IMG/VR virus record: IMGVR_UViG_3300018465_000013
Span: 1-27,392 of that record
From: a virus
Strand: one strand, 5' to 3'
DNA length: 27,392 nt
Shown: positions 14,937-23,079 of the stretch, in pieces
Numbering within the stretch: position 1 is the first letter of the stretch
Layout of the letters: each line of letters starts with the position of its first letter
Translations under genes and position numbers: made by a program
Notes under the pieces: generated by a model
Told to the model about the DNA's origin: nothing
Database searches by the model: none
Seen by the model: the letters and a program-made list of their open reading frames with translations, nothing else

Positions 14937-15296
14937 ATGGAAGAAAGCATTCTTAAGAGCACGAAGCAAATGTTGGGAATCTCTGCAAACTACACCGCTT
15001 TTGATCTTGAGATTATCACAAACATTAATTCGGTTCTTTCCAGTTTGAATCAGCTAGGTATTGGTGATGCAGTACCAATTGAAGATGAAACTAAGCTTTG
15101 GGCTGATCTTGCTATTCCTCAAGTTGCGTTGAACTGGGTTAAAACACTCATCTTCCTTAAGGTTAAACTTGCATTTGATCCTCCTGGAACTTCATACTTG
15201 ATCGAGGCAGTTACAAAGCAGATCGAAGAGCAAGAGTGGCGACTCAACACATACGCAGAGGAACTCAAAGCAGCAGAGGAGGTGGTATCACCATGA
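14937..15296 (+). CDS. Head-tail connector (gp6-like) protein
   Basis: ATG 14937 after SD AAGGAGGTGAGTA. The 119-aa helical product begins with STKQMLGI, then FDLEIITNINSVLSSLNQLGIG, a pattern I know from head-tail adaptor proteins of phages of Gram-positive hosts. A W-rich central stretch (KLWADL, ALNWVKTLIFLKVKLAFD) and a long C-terminal helix follow. It probably sits under the portal ring. It is unusual for it to be coded before TerL rather than after the capsid gene. Its stop overlaps the next ATG (ATGA). Confidence 0.7.
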   Translation: MEESILKSTKQMLGISANYTAFDLEIITNINSVLSSLNQLGIGDAVPIEDETKLWADLAIPQVALNWVKTLIFLKVKLAFDPPGTSYLIEAVTKQIEEQEWRLNTYAEELKAAEEVVSP

Positions 15297-15694
15297 CAGA
15301 TGATAGTCTTGCGCATTATGGTGTCAAAGGCATGCAGTGGGGTGTTCGACGGCAACGAAGCGCGAACGGTCGTGTTACGAAATCAAGTAGTGACTTCAAA
15401 AGTACGAAAGATCTTCGAAAGCGTCCTTCTCATACATTGAGCAATATGCAGCTCAAGCAAATAAATGAGAGAATGCAACTAGAAAGTAAATATTCTCAGA
15501 TGAATCCTAGTAAAGTTGCAAAGGGTCATGCTGTTGTAAAGAGTGTAATTGCTGCTGCGGGAACAGTTACAGCGGCAAATAAGCTTATGAGTAGTGCTGC
15601 TGGTATGGCAAGATCAAATGCCGGTAAAAAAGCAGTTAAGTTTGCAACTACTCGATCACCAGCAGAGTATGAACGCTTGTTGAGTAAACGTTAA
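15293..15694 (+). CDS. Basic virion-type protein with N-terminal HYGVKGMQWGVRR tag
   Basis: ATG 15293 overlaps the connector stop by 4 nt and follows GGAGGTGG. The 133 residues open with acidic DDS, then H8-Y-G-V-K-G-M-Q-W16-G-V-R-R, followed by a basic Ser/Lys/Arg-rich region, a helical stretch and a hydrophobic Ala/Gly-rich segment (VIAAAGTVTAANKLMSSAAG). The tag recurs at 17724 and, in modified form, in the polymerase-like protein at 2740. Known: I recall this motif in many phage structural ORFs of Gram-positive hosts, without established function. Inferred: a minor, possibly internal or ejected head protein. Its neighbours are connector and TerL. Confidence 0.7.
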   Translation: MTDDSLAHYGVKGMQWGVRRQRSANGRVTKSSSDFKSTKDLRKRPSHTLSNMQLKQINERMQLESKYSQMNPSKVAKGHAVVKSVIAAAGTVTAANKLMSSAAGMARSNAGKKAVKFATTRSPAEYERLLSKR

Positions 15695-15708
15695 AAGGAG
15701 GTGTCAAA

Positions 15709-17448
15709 ATGGAATTTGCACTAGCCAACCGAGCGACTCCTCGTTATTATGGAGAGTTTCGTGAGAGGGTTCTTTCTGGTGAAATTCCAGTTAATCGACA
15801 TATTTCCTCCGAAATGAACCGTATTGATGATCTTATTGCGAATCCAAACTTCTACTATGATGAGAATGCTGTTGAAGGATTCATCAAGTATTGCGAAAAC
15901 GAGCTTACACTGACCGATGGTAGTGATCTACATCTTTTAGATAGCTTCAAGATATGGGCCGAACAGATCTTTGGTTGGTATTATTTTGTTGATAGACAGA
16001 TCTATGATCCAGAAACAAAGACATACTCAACAAGAACGATCAAGAAACGTCTTACAACCAAACAGTATCTAATCGTGGCCCGAGGCGCAGCGAAATCTAT
16101 GTATGCGTATTGTGTGCATGCATATTTCTTGAATGTTGATGTCTCAACAACACATCAAATCAACACTGCGCCGACGATGAAACAGGCAGAAGAGGTTCTG
16201 TCACCATTCCGCACCGCGATCACAAGAGCTCGTGGGCCTCTATTCCAGTTCCTCACGGAAGGTTCAGTAAGAAACACCACTGGGCCAGCTGCTCAGCGTC
16301 AGAAACTTGTATCCACCAAGAAGGGTATTGAGAATTTCTTGACTGGTTCTCTTCTTGAAGTTCGTCCTATGACCATTAATAAATTGCAGGGGCTTCGACC
16401 AAAGATCTCTTCTATCGATGAATGGTTGTCTGGAGATATTCGTGAAGATGTTGTTGGTGCGATCGAGCAGGGCGCTTCCAAGATGGATGATTACCTTATC
16501 ATCGCGATCAGTTCTGAGGGAACTGTGCGCAATGGTTCTGGTGACACCATCAAGATGGAGCTTGAAAACATTCTCAAAGGTGAATACGATGCTCCGCATA
16601 TTTCAATCTGGTATTATCGACTGGATGACATCGAAGAGGTAAATGATCCTTCTTCTTGGTTGAAAGCGAATCCAAATCTCGGTAAAACGGTTACGTATGA
16701 TGCTTATCATCTAGATGTTGAGCGAGCTGAGAAAGCTCCCGCCTCTCGTAACGATATTTTGGCGAAGAGGTTTGGTATTCCTATGGAAGGTTACACATAT
16801 TACTTCACATACGAAGAGACCTTGCCTCATCGCCCAAGTGATTTTTCTGGTATGCCCTGTTCTCTTGGTGCTGACCTTTCACAAGGCGACGACTTCTGTG
16901 CCTTTACTTTCTTGTTCCCCCTTGGTAATGGAACATTTGGCATCAAGACTCGAAGTTATATTACAATGCTTACTCTTATGAAGCTTCCCGGCGCGATGCG
17001 AGCCAAGTATCAAGAGTTCATCGATGAAGGTAGCCTTCAGATTATGGAAGGCAACGTTCTGGACACGATGGAGGTCTTTGATGATCTGGACGCTTTCATC
17101 ATCGAAAACAACTGGGATGTTGGTGCGCTTGGCTACGATCCATACAACGCCAAAGAGTTTGTTGAAAGATGGGAAGCTGAAAACGGTCCGTTCGGGATCG
17201 TGAAAGTCATTCAGGGAGTCAAGACAGAGTCTGTTCCTCTTGGTGAACTTAAGATTCTTGCTGAAGAAAGAGCCATCATATTTGATCAATCTCTGATGTC
17301 GTTTGCCATGGGTAACGCGATTACTCTTGAGGACACAAACGGCAACCGTAAGCTTCTAAAAAAGCGAGCAGAAGAAAAGATTGATAACGTTTCTGCTATG
17401 ATGGATGCATGGATTGCTTACAAACTTAACAAGGAAACCTTCGAATAG
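15709..17448 (+). CDS. terL: Terminase large subunit
   Basis: ATG 15709 after SD AAAAGGAGG. The 579-aa protein has an ATPase half with Walker A variant R125-G-A-A-K129-S and Walker B SSID237E238W, plus LRPK and IAISSEG (coupling) elements. The nuclease half has D389 (GADLSQGDD), D477 (GYDPYNA) and D559 (EEKIDNVSAMMDAW), the RNase H-like metal triad. Length is normal for terminases of HK97-like phages. It cuts concatemers and drives DNA into the prohead through the portal. The tag protein and connector precede it; the acidic 77-aa protein and second tag protein follow. Confidence 0.95.
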   Translation: MEFALANRATPRYYGEFRERVLSGEIPVNRHISSEMNRIDDLIANPNFYYDENAVEGFIKYCENELTLTDGSDLHLLDSFKIWAEQIFGWYYFVDRQIYDPETKTYSTRTIKKRLTTKQYLIVARGAAKSMYAYCVHAYFLNVDVSTTHQINTAPTMKQAEEVLSPFRTAITRARGPLFQFLTEGSVRNTTGPAAQRQKLVSTKKGIENFLTGSLLEVRPMTINKLQGLRPKISSIDEWLSGDIREDVVGAIEQGASKMDDYLIIAISSEGTVRNGSGDTIKMELENILKGEYDAPHISIWYYRLDDIEEVNDPSSWLKANPNLGKTVTYDAYHLDVERAEKAPASRNDILAKRFGIPMEGYTYYFTYEETLPHRPSDFSGMPCSLGADLSQGDDFCAFTFLFPLGNGTFGIKTRSYITMLTLMKLPGAMRAKYQEFIDEGSLQIMEGNVLDTMEVFDDLDAFIIENNWDVGALGYDPYNAKEFVERWEAENGPFGIVKVIQGVKTESVPLGELKILAEERAIIFDQSLMSFAMGNAITLEDTNGNRKLLKKRAEEKIDNVSAMMDAWIAYKLNKETFE

Positions 17449-17465
17449 AAAAAGGAGAAATTCAA

Positions 17466-17699
17466 ATGGGTATTGAAGGCATTGAGGAGCTTGGTGAGTC
17501 TGCTGGAGATGACAACGTCTCTGACACTCAGATCACCGAGGATTCTCCTACCGAAATGACTGATCCTGATGCTCAGCCCGTTGCTGACACGCCTACTGAG
17601 ACCACTTCTCACGACGTTCCCGGTGATGAGCCGGTTCAGGTTGATGGCCCCGGAGTTCCTGAGCCTCAGACCGAGTCAACTCCTGAAGACGCGGAGTAA
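17466..17699 (+). CDS. Acidic disordered protein with no Lys or Arg, 77 aa
   Basis: ATG 17466 after SD AAAAGGAGAAA. The sequence is mostly Asp, Glu, Pro, Thr and Ser with no Lys or Arg and one His, so it is intrinsically disordered and very acidic. Short phrases recur (TPTETTS, TESTPED). It lies between TerL and the basic tag protein at 17724. The opposite charges suggest an interaction or charge neutralisation, or a scaffold-like or ejected protein. No family recognised. Confidence 0.6.
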   Translation: MGIEGIEELGESAGDDNVSDTQITEDSPTEMTDPDAQPVADTPTETTSHDVPGDEPVQVDGPGVPEPQTESTPEDAE

Positions 17700-17723
17700 A
17701 TAAGTTTAACAAGGAGGCACGAA

Positions 17724-18146
17724 GTGATTATTGATGAAGAGGTTTACCTCGAACACTTCGGTGTTAAAGGCATGCAATGGGGCGTTAGACGCCAAAGGAG
17801 AGAAGCACGTCTTAGAAATGTTGCAAGAGGAAAGGTTGGTTTAGCTGGTAAAGCAGCTCCTGTTCTTGGATATTTAGGTGGTGTTGCTCCTAGATTAGGT
17901 CCAATTGATCTTATTAAAGGACGAGGTATTCGAGGCGCAGCTCAAAGAAAATCCATTAGAGAAGCTGCTCGTTCTAAGCGATTTAAATCTGGAAAAGCAA
18001 AGGTCGGAGATTATTTGGTTCGATATGGAACACTAAGACCTTCTGATTTGATTCCAGTTAAAACAAGCAATGTTAAAAAGAAGACAATCATTGATAAGGT
18101 TACTTCTGGACAGCTAGCTGTTACTGCTATGTTAGATAAGAAGTAA
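17724..18146 (+). CDS. Basic virion-type protein with HFGVKGMQWGVRR tag
   Basis: Start GTG 17724 with SD AAGGAGG (17711-17717). The 140 residues begin with acidic DEE, then H11-F-G-V-K-G-M-Q-W19-G-V-R-R, followed by a very basic region (QRREARLRN, AAQRKSIREAARSKRFKSGK) and a Gly/Ala segment. The first residues match the 133-aa protein at 15293 almost exactly over the tag, but the remainder is unrelated. It is coded directly before the portal gene. Likely a minor capsid or DNA-binding ejected protein; a portal-docking role is possible. The function is unproven. Confidence 0.7.
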   Translation: MIIDEEVYLEHFGVKGMQWGVRRQRREARLRNVARGKVGLAGKAAPVLGYLGGVAPRLGPIDLIKGRGIRGAAQRKSIREAARSKRFKSGKAKVGDYLVRYGTLRPSDLIPVKTSNVKKKTIIDKVTSGQLAVTAMLDKK

Positions 18147-18179
18147 ATAGAAATTGAACAACAAAGGAGGTGATGATAT

Positions 18180-19475
18180 TTGGCTATCGGCGACAGGATC
18201 AGAAAGGCATGGAACGCATTTGTTAGTCCTGGGCAAGAAGAATCTGCTGTCGCTTACGGTAACAGCAGCTCATATTCTTCAAGTTCTCCTTCTCGTCAAA
18301 GGCTCGTTGGTTACAATGATCGTTCCATCATTACATCAATCTGTACAAGAATCAGCATTGATGTAGCCGACGTTCTTCTTCGTCATGTCGAACTTGATGA
18401 TCTTGGACGATATTTGAAAGACGTGGATAGTAATCTCAACTCCTGTTTGACTTGGGAAACCAATCTTGATCAAGGACCTCGTGCGTTTAGACAGGACATC
18501 GCGATGACACTTCTTGACCGAGGTGTTGCTGCACTTGTCCCTGTTGACACGACCATCGATCCAAACACAAATGAGATTTTTGACGTCTTTTCTATGCGTG
18601 TAGGTACCGTTTCGCAATGGTATGCTAAACATGTTCGTGTTGATCTATGGAACGAAGATAAAGGAAGACGTCAAGAAGTAACCTTGGAAAAGCGATATGT
18701 TGCTATTGTTGAAAATCCGCTTTACTCGGTTATGAATGGCCCTAATTCAACGTTCCAGCGTCTTATTAGGAAATTGGCGCTTCTTGATGCTGTTGAAGAG
18801 CAGGCTAGTTCTGGAAAGTTGGACATCATTGTTCAGCTACCCTACATGATCAAGTCGGACACAAAGAAAGCGGCTGCAGAGCAGCGTCGTTCTGATATTG
18901 AAATGCAACTAAGAGGTAGTCAGTACGGAATTGCCTATATCGATGGAACTGAAAAGGTCGTTCAGCTCAATCGCCCCGCAGAAAACAACCTTCTCAAAAC
19001 CGTTGAGTATCTTACTAATATGTTGTATGGCCAACTTGGTATTACCGAAGAGGTAATGAATGGTACGGCAGATGAAGCTACGATGCTCAACTATCAGAAT
19101 CGAACGATCAAACCAATCGTCGAGGCAATTGTTGAAGCTATGCAGCGAGCTTTCCTTGGGCCTGCTGGTCAAATGAAGAATCAGCGTGTTCTCTACTTCA
19201 CCGACCCGTTCAAGCTTGTCACTATGAAGGACTTTGCTGAAATTGGTGATAAGCTTACTCGAAATGAGATTGCTACGTCGAATGAGCTTAGAGGATTCAT
19301 TGGTATTCGACCCTCTGCAGATCCTAAGGCAGATGAGCTTGGCAACCCCAACATGCCACAGCCAGGAGCAGTAGTAAACGTTGGAAGAATGCAAGACAAT
19401 ATAGACGTAAACTCTGCTTCGGCTCAAACGAACGGAGCAATTAACCCGGCAGCTAACGGCCGCCGAAACACTTAG
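18180..19475 (+). CDS. Portal protein
   Basis: Start TTG 18180 with SD AAAGGAGGTGATGAT. The 431-aa product has the HK97-type portal layout: an N-terminal region, RSIITSICTRISIDVADV, a stem-like strand-rich middle, GITEEVMNGTADEATMLNYQNRTIKPIVEAI (typical of portal clip/stem helices) and a C-terminal Gln/Asn-rich tail (DVNSASAQTNGAINPAA...). Portals form the dodecameric DNA channel, dock the terminase and later the connector. Neighbours (TerL upstream, protease-capsid fusion downstream) agree. Confidence 0.9.
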   Translation: MAIGDRIRKAWNAFVSPGQEESAVAYGNSSSYSSSSPSRQRLVGYNDRSIITSICTRISIDVADVLLRHVELDDLGRYLKDVDSNLNSCLTWETNLDQGPRAFRQDIAMTLLDRGVAALVPVDTTIDPNTNEIFDVFSMRVGTVSQWYAKHVRVDLWNEDKGRRQEVTLEKRYVAIVENPLYSVMNGPNSTFQRLIRKLALLDAVEEQASSGKLDIIVQLPYMIKSDTKKAAAEQRRSDIEMQLRGSQYGIAYIDGTEKVVQLNRPAENNLLKTVEYLTNMLYGQLGITEEVMNGTADEATMLNYQNRTIKPIVEAIVEAMQRAFLGPAGQMKNQRVLYFTDPFKLVTMKDFAEIGDKLTRNEIATSNELRGFIGIRPSADPKADELGNPNMPQPGAVVNVGRMQDNIDVNSASAQTNGAINPAANGRRNT

Positions 19476-19489
19476 AAAGGAACGTCAAA

Positions 19490-21490
19490 ATGGAATGTGA
19501 TTTCAGCGGCTGGGCAACCAAAGCCAGCGTGCAGTGTAGTGACGGTAGGACCATCATGCCTAATGCTTTCCAGCATCAGGATCGTATGCAGGTTCCTCTC
19601 GTCTGGCAGCATGGACATAAGGATCCGGAGAACGTTCTGGGTCATGTGCTCCTTGAGAATCGTGATGAGGGTGTTTACGCTTACGCTTTCTTCAATGATA
19701 CTCCTAAGGCACAGCATGCCAAGAAGGCAGTCGAGCACAAGGACATCAACCAGATGTCGATCTGGGCGAACAGCCTGGTCGAGCGATCCAAGCGAGTCAT
19801 GCACGGAGCGATTCGTGAGGTCAGCTTGGTTCTGTCTGGTGCGAATCCAGGCGCTATCATTGAAAATGTTACGCTTCGTCACTCTGATGACGGAGAGCTT
19901 GAGATTCTTGAGGATGAGGCAATCATCACCATGGGTCTTGAGCTTGAGCACTCGGACCAGAAGTTCGATGTGATCGATAAGGATGACGCTAATGGCTCTG
20001 ATGACTCTCATCTGACCGAGGACGACGTCAAGGCTCTTATCCAGAGCCAGCTTGACATGGTTCATGCCGAGGATGATGAGACGATTGCGGATGTCTATGA
20101 GTCTATGTCCGATAAGCAGAAAGCAGTTCTTCATTACCTGGTCGGCACGGTCATCGAGTCGCCAGAAATTCAGCAGAGTAATCTTGACGACGATAACAAC
20201 GACCAGAAAGGTTCCGAAATGAAGCACCACAACGTGTTCGAGGATGGTGGAGAAGGTGGCGGCCCCGGGCTTGTTCTTTCCCACGATGACATGAAGGCAA
20301 TCCAGGCTGACGCGACCCGAAACGGTTCTCTCAAGAACGCTGTGGAGGCTTACGCCCTTTCCCACGGCATCGAGGACATCGATCTTCTGTTCCCGGATGC
20401 CAGGGCGGTTGACAACACCCCCGAGCTTATGGGTCGGCGTGTTGAGTGGGTTGCCAAGCTCATGGGCGGGATCAAGAAGAGCCCGTTCTCCCGAATCAAG
20501 ACACTTTCGGCGGACATCACGGTCCCTGAGGCTCGTGCCAAGGGTTACATCAAGGGCACTCTGAAGAAGGAAGAGTTCTTCCGGGTGTCGAAGCGAGTCA
20601 CTGAGCCCACCACGATCTACAAGAAGCAGAAGCTCGACCGTGATGACATGGTCGACATCACTGACTTCGATGTCGTGGCTTGGCTCAAGGCTGAGATGCG
20701 TCTCATGCTTGACGAGGAGGTCGCCCGTGCGATTCTCGTCGGTGATGGTCGCGCCGGGGACGATGAGGACAAGATCAACGAGGAGAAGATTCGTCCGGTC
20801 GCTTCTGACCACGAGCTTTACACCACGACGATCAACGTCAACATCAACGATGCCAACTCCAACATGAGTGAGGTCGCTGACGCGATCGCTCTCAACCGTA
20901 GCGCTCTTCGTGGCTCTGGTCTTCCGACCATGTTCACGACCGAGACCTACATCGCCCGTTATCTCACGCAGCGTGATTCGCTTGGTCGCCGTCTCTACAC
21001 GAGCCTCGATCAGCTTGCCACGGAGCTTCGGGTGGCGGACATCGTCGCGGTTGAGATCCTTGAGGAGTACCCGGACATCGTCGCGATCATCTTCAACCCG
21101 GCTGACTACACGGTTGGTACCACTGCCGGTGGTGAGGTCAGCATGTTCGATGATTTCGACATCGATTACAACCAGCACAAGTACCTCATCGAGGGTCGGA
21201 TGTCTGGCGCGCTCACCAAGCTGAAGTCGGCTCTGGTTGTTCGCAAGGTTGCTGGTACTGACGTGCTTGTGGCTCCCGCTGAGCCGACCTTCGATGGCAC
21301 TGATGTGACCATCGTTGATACGACCAACGTTGTCTACCGTAACGCCGACACGGATGCTGTGATGACTGCTGCTGGCAGCCCGTACACGGTTGCTCCTGGC
21401 GACACGCTCAATGTCCATGCTGAGGCTGCTCCCGGTTACTACCTTGAGTCGAGCATGGTTGACGACTGGAGCTTCACGAACGAGGCGTAA
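19490..21490 (+). CDS. Fused prohead protease and HK97-fold major capsid protein
   Basis: ATG 19490 after SD AGAAAGGAAC. In the 666-aa product: residues ~1-130 are an S78-like protease (WQH41GH, QMS90IW, IREVSLVLSGANPGA); ~131-243 are a highly acidic scaffold/delta-like region; from M244 the capsid begins (MKHHNVFEDGG, then YALSHGIEDIDLLFPDA, VGDGRAGDD and a beta-rich end). The last ~70 residues form an Ig-like add-on similar to the tail tube protein C-terminus. Inferred: autoproteolysis releases the capsid protein, which builds the head. Codons in the capsid half end in C or G far more than in neighbours, a sign of high expression. Confidence 0.9.
   Translation: MECDFSGWATKASVQCSDGRTIMPNAFQHQDRMQVPLVWQHGHKDPENVLGHVLLENRDEGVYAYAFFNDTPKAQHAKKAVEHKDINQMSIWANSLVERSKRVMHGAIREVSLVLSGANPGAIIENVTLRHSDDGELEILEDEAIITMGLELEHSDQKFDVIDKDDANGSDDSHLTEDDVKALIQSQLDMVHAEDDETIADVYESMSDKQKAVLHYLVGTVIESPEIQQSNLDDDNNDQKGSEMKHHNVFEDGGEGGGPGLVLSHDDMKAIQADATRNGSLKNAVEAYALSHGIEDIDLLFPDARAVDNTPELMGRRVEWVAKLMGGIKKSPFSRIKTLSADITVPEARAKGYIKGTLKKEEFFRVSKRVTEPTTIYKKQKLDRDDMVDITDFDVVAWLKAEMRLMLDEEVARAILVGDGRAGDDEDKINEEKIRPVASDHELYTTTINVNINDANSNMSEVADAIALNRSALRGSGLPTMFTTETYIARYLTQRDSLGRRLYTSLDQLATELRVADIVAVEILEEYPDIVAIIFNPADYTVGTTAGGEVSMFDDFDIDYNQHKYLIEGRMSGALTKLKSALVVRKVAGTDVLVAPAEPTFDGTDVTIVDTTNVVYRNADTDAVMTAAGSPYTVAPGDTLNVHAEAAPGYYLESSMVDDWSFTNEA
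20205..20221 (+). promoter_or_regulatory. Possible internal SD and start for free capsid protein
   Basis: AGAAAGG (20205-20211) lies 7 nt before in-frame ATG 20219 (M244), exactly where the capsid-type sequence MKHHNVFE begins. The same AGAAAGG core serves as SD for genes at 6277, 11608, 12260, 14184 and 19490. An internal start would give a 423-aa capsid protein without protease. It may also be chance, as capsid can be released by proteolysis. Confidence 0.45.
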
Positions 21491-21505
21491 CATTAAGGAG
21501 TTAAG

Positions 21506-21859
21506 ATGGCGCGGTTCCACGGAGAAGTTGGTTATGGCAAATCTGTAGAATCACCTCCCGATTCAGGTAAATGGATCGATGAGATTACAGAGAAAGCCTA
21601 TACCGGCGACGTTATTCGTAACACAAGAAGCTTAGAAGCTTCTGGTGAGAAACTTAATGATGATATTTCATTAGGTAACTCTATTAGTGTCGTGGCCGAT
21701 CAATACGCCATCGAAAACTACGCCTTTATCAAGTATGTGAGGTGGGACGGGGTTCTCTGGAGAGTGACTAATGTCGAAGTTCGGAGGCCCCGTCTCATCT
21801 TGAGTTTTGGAGGAGTTTACAATGGTCAGGTAGCTTTACAAACAGATCCAGGGGTGTGA
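21506..21859 (+). CDS. Head closure (stopper) protein
   Basis: ATG 21506 after SD TAAGGAGTTAAG. The 117-aa product has the pattern MARFHGEVGYG...WIDEITEKAYTGDVIRNTRSL...DDISLGNSISVVADQYA...YVRWDGVLWRVTNVEVRRPRLIL split here at its ellipses, which I know from head-closure/stopper-like proteins in phages of Gram-positive hosts. It would bind below the connector to seal the portal after packaging. It ends just before the tail terminator gene. Confidence 0.75.
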   Translation: MARFHGEVGYGKSVESPPDSGKWIDEITEKAYTGDVIRNTRSLEASGEKLNDDISLGNSISVVADQYAIENYAFIKYVRWDGVLWRVTNVEVRRPRLILSFGGVYNGQVALQTDPGV

Positions 21860-21860
21860 T

Positions 21861-22172
21861 ATGGGAACTAGAATGGAACTTCACACTCTTCTGTTGAGTT
21901 TGCTTCCGACTAATAGTAAACATGTATATTTTCAACCACCTCCTGATCTGCAGATGAGCTATCCGTGTATTGTCTACAATCGAGATGATATTCGAACTGC
22001 TTATGCAGACAATATTCCATACAAGAGGAAGAAACGTTATCAGGTGACGGTCATTGATCCTGATCCTGATAGCGATATTCCTGATAAAGTAGCGGAGCTT
22101 CCTTTGTGTTCCTTCGATCGCCATTTTACGGCCGATAACCTCAATCACGACGTATACAACCTTTACTTTTAA
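21861..22172 (+). CDS. Tail terminator / tail completion protein
   Basis: ATG 21861, only 1 nt after the preceding stop; AGGGGTGTG in the end of that gene may serve as SD. The 103-aa product contains VYFQPPPDLQMSYPCIVY and KKRYQVTVIDPDPDS, followed by FDRHFTADNLNHDVYNLYF (19 residues), the set of motifs of tail-terminator-like proteins of siphophages, which form a ring at the top of the tail and set its end. Context between head closure and tail tube fits exactly. Confidence 0.75.
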   Translation: MGTRMELHTLLLSLLPTNSKHVYFQPPPDLQMSYPCIVYNRDDIRTAYADNIPYKRKKRYQVTVIDPDPDSDIPDKVAELPLCSFDRHFTADNLNHDVYNLYF

Positions 22173-22184
22173 AAGGAGAATTCA

Positions 22185-23060
22185 ATGGTTAAACTCGCTT
22201 GGGACGAGGTCGGTACTCGAAAGTTCGAGACCGGCGTCGATCACGGCGTTCTCTACCTGCCTGATGGAGGGGGTGTTTACAGTGACGGTGTTCCTTGGAA
22301 CGGTCTTGTAAGCGTCACCGAGTCTCCGGCCGGTGCAGAACCGAACCCGCAGTATGCCGACAACATCAAGTACCTGAACCTCATCTCGGCAGAGGACTTT
22401 GCAGGTACGCTTGAGGCTTTCACCTACCCCGATGAGTTCCAGGAGTTCGATGGCCTCTCGGTCCCCGTGCCTGGTGTTACCGTTGGTCAGCAGCGTCGGA
22501 AGTCCTTTGGTCTTTCGTATCGTTCGAGGCTTGGTAACGATCTTGAGGGTGATTCCTACGGTTACAAGCTTCATCTTGTCTATGGCTGCACAGCTAAGCC
22601 CTCTGAGAAGGCTTACACCAGCGTCAACGACTCGCCTGAGGCCATCACCTTCAGCTATGAGCTTGCCACTACCCCGGTGTCTGTCGGAGGCGGCCTTCGC
22701 CCGACCTCTATTCTCACGATTGACTCCACCAAGGTCGATGCTACTGCTCTTGCTGCTCTTGAGGACCTTCTCTATGGTACGGCTGGCTCTAACCCGTCAC
22801 TGCCGACCCCCGATGCGGTCATCGCTCTCTTCAGTGGCACTATCACTGAGGTTGAAACCGAGGCTCCGACTTACAATGCCGCTACTGACATCATCACCAT
22901 TCCGGCCACGGTTGGTGTTGAGTACCTCGTTGATGGCGAGGTTGTCGCGGCGGGTCCGTATGGTCCCATCACTGAGGATACTGTCGTCACGGCTCGTCCG
23001 GCGGCTGGATACTCGTTCACTGAGACTTCTGACAGCGACTGGACCATTAACTTCGCTTAA
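22185..23060 (+). CDS. Major tail tube protein with Ig-like C-terminal domain
   Basis: ATG 22185 after SD AAAAGGAGAA. The 291 residues open with WDEVGTRKFETGVDHGVLYLPDG (first 20 only needed), a tube-protein pattern; then YPDEFQEFDGL, FGLSYRSRLGND, YGYKLHLVYG and LTIDSTKVD. After ~220 there is a ~65-residue Ig-like extension (EAPTYNAATDIITIPATVG, PAAGY, DWTINFA) resembling the end of the major capsid protein. C/G-ending codons are frequent, as in the capsid gene, which agrees with a very abundant product. A second paralogue follows the chaperone. Confidence 0.85.
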   Translation: MVKLAWDEVGTRKFETGVDHGVLYLPDGGGVYSDGVPWNGLVSVTESPAGAEPNPQYADNIKYLNLISAEDFAGTLEAFTYPDEFQEFDGLSVPVPGVTVGQQRRKSFGLSYRSRLGNDLEGDSYGYKLHLVYGCTAKPSEKAYTSVNDSPEAITFSYELATTPVSVGGGLRPTSILTIDSTKVDATALAALEDLLYGTAGSNPSLPTPDAVIALFSGTITEVETEAPTYNAATDIITIPATVGVEYLVDGEVVAAGPYGPITEDTVVTARPAAGYSFTETSDSDWTINFA

Positions 23061-23079
23061 TGGTTATAGGAGGTAAAGA

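Noticed and set aside
19472-21520. 682-codon antisense ORF covering the capsid gene
   Set aside because: It mirrors the protease-capsid gene, has no SD, and arises from the G/C-ending codon bias that removes stop complements. The product has no domain pattern.
22399-23076. 225-codon alternative-frame ORF inside the tail tube gene
   Set aside because: Ser/Arg/Leu-rich translation is typical of an out-of-frame reading of a C/G-ending codon gene; the real frame has clear tube motifs and SD.
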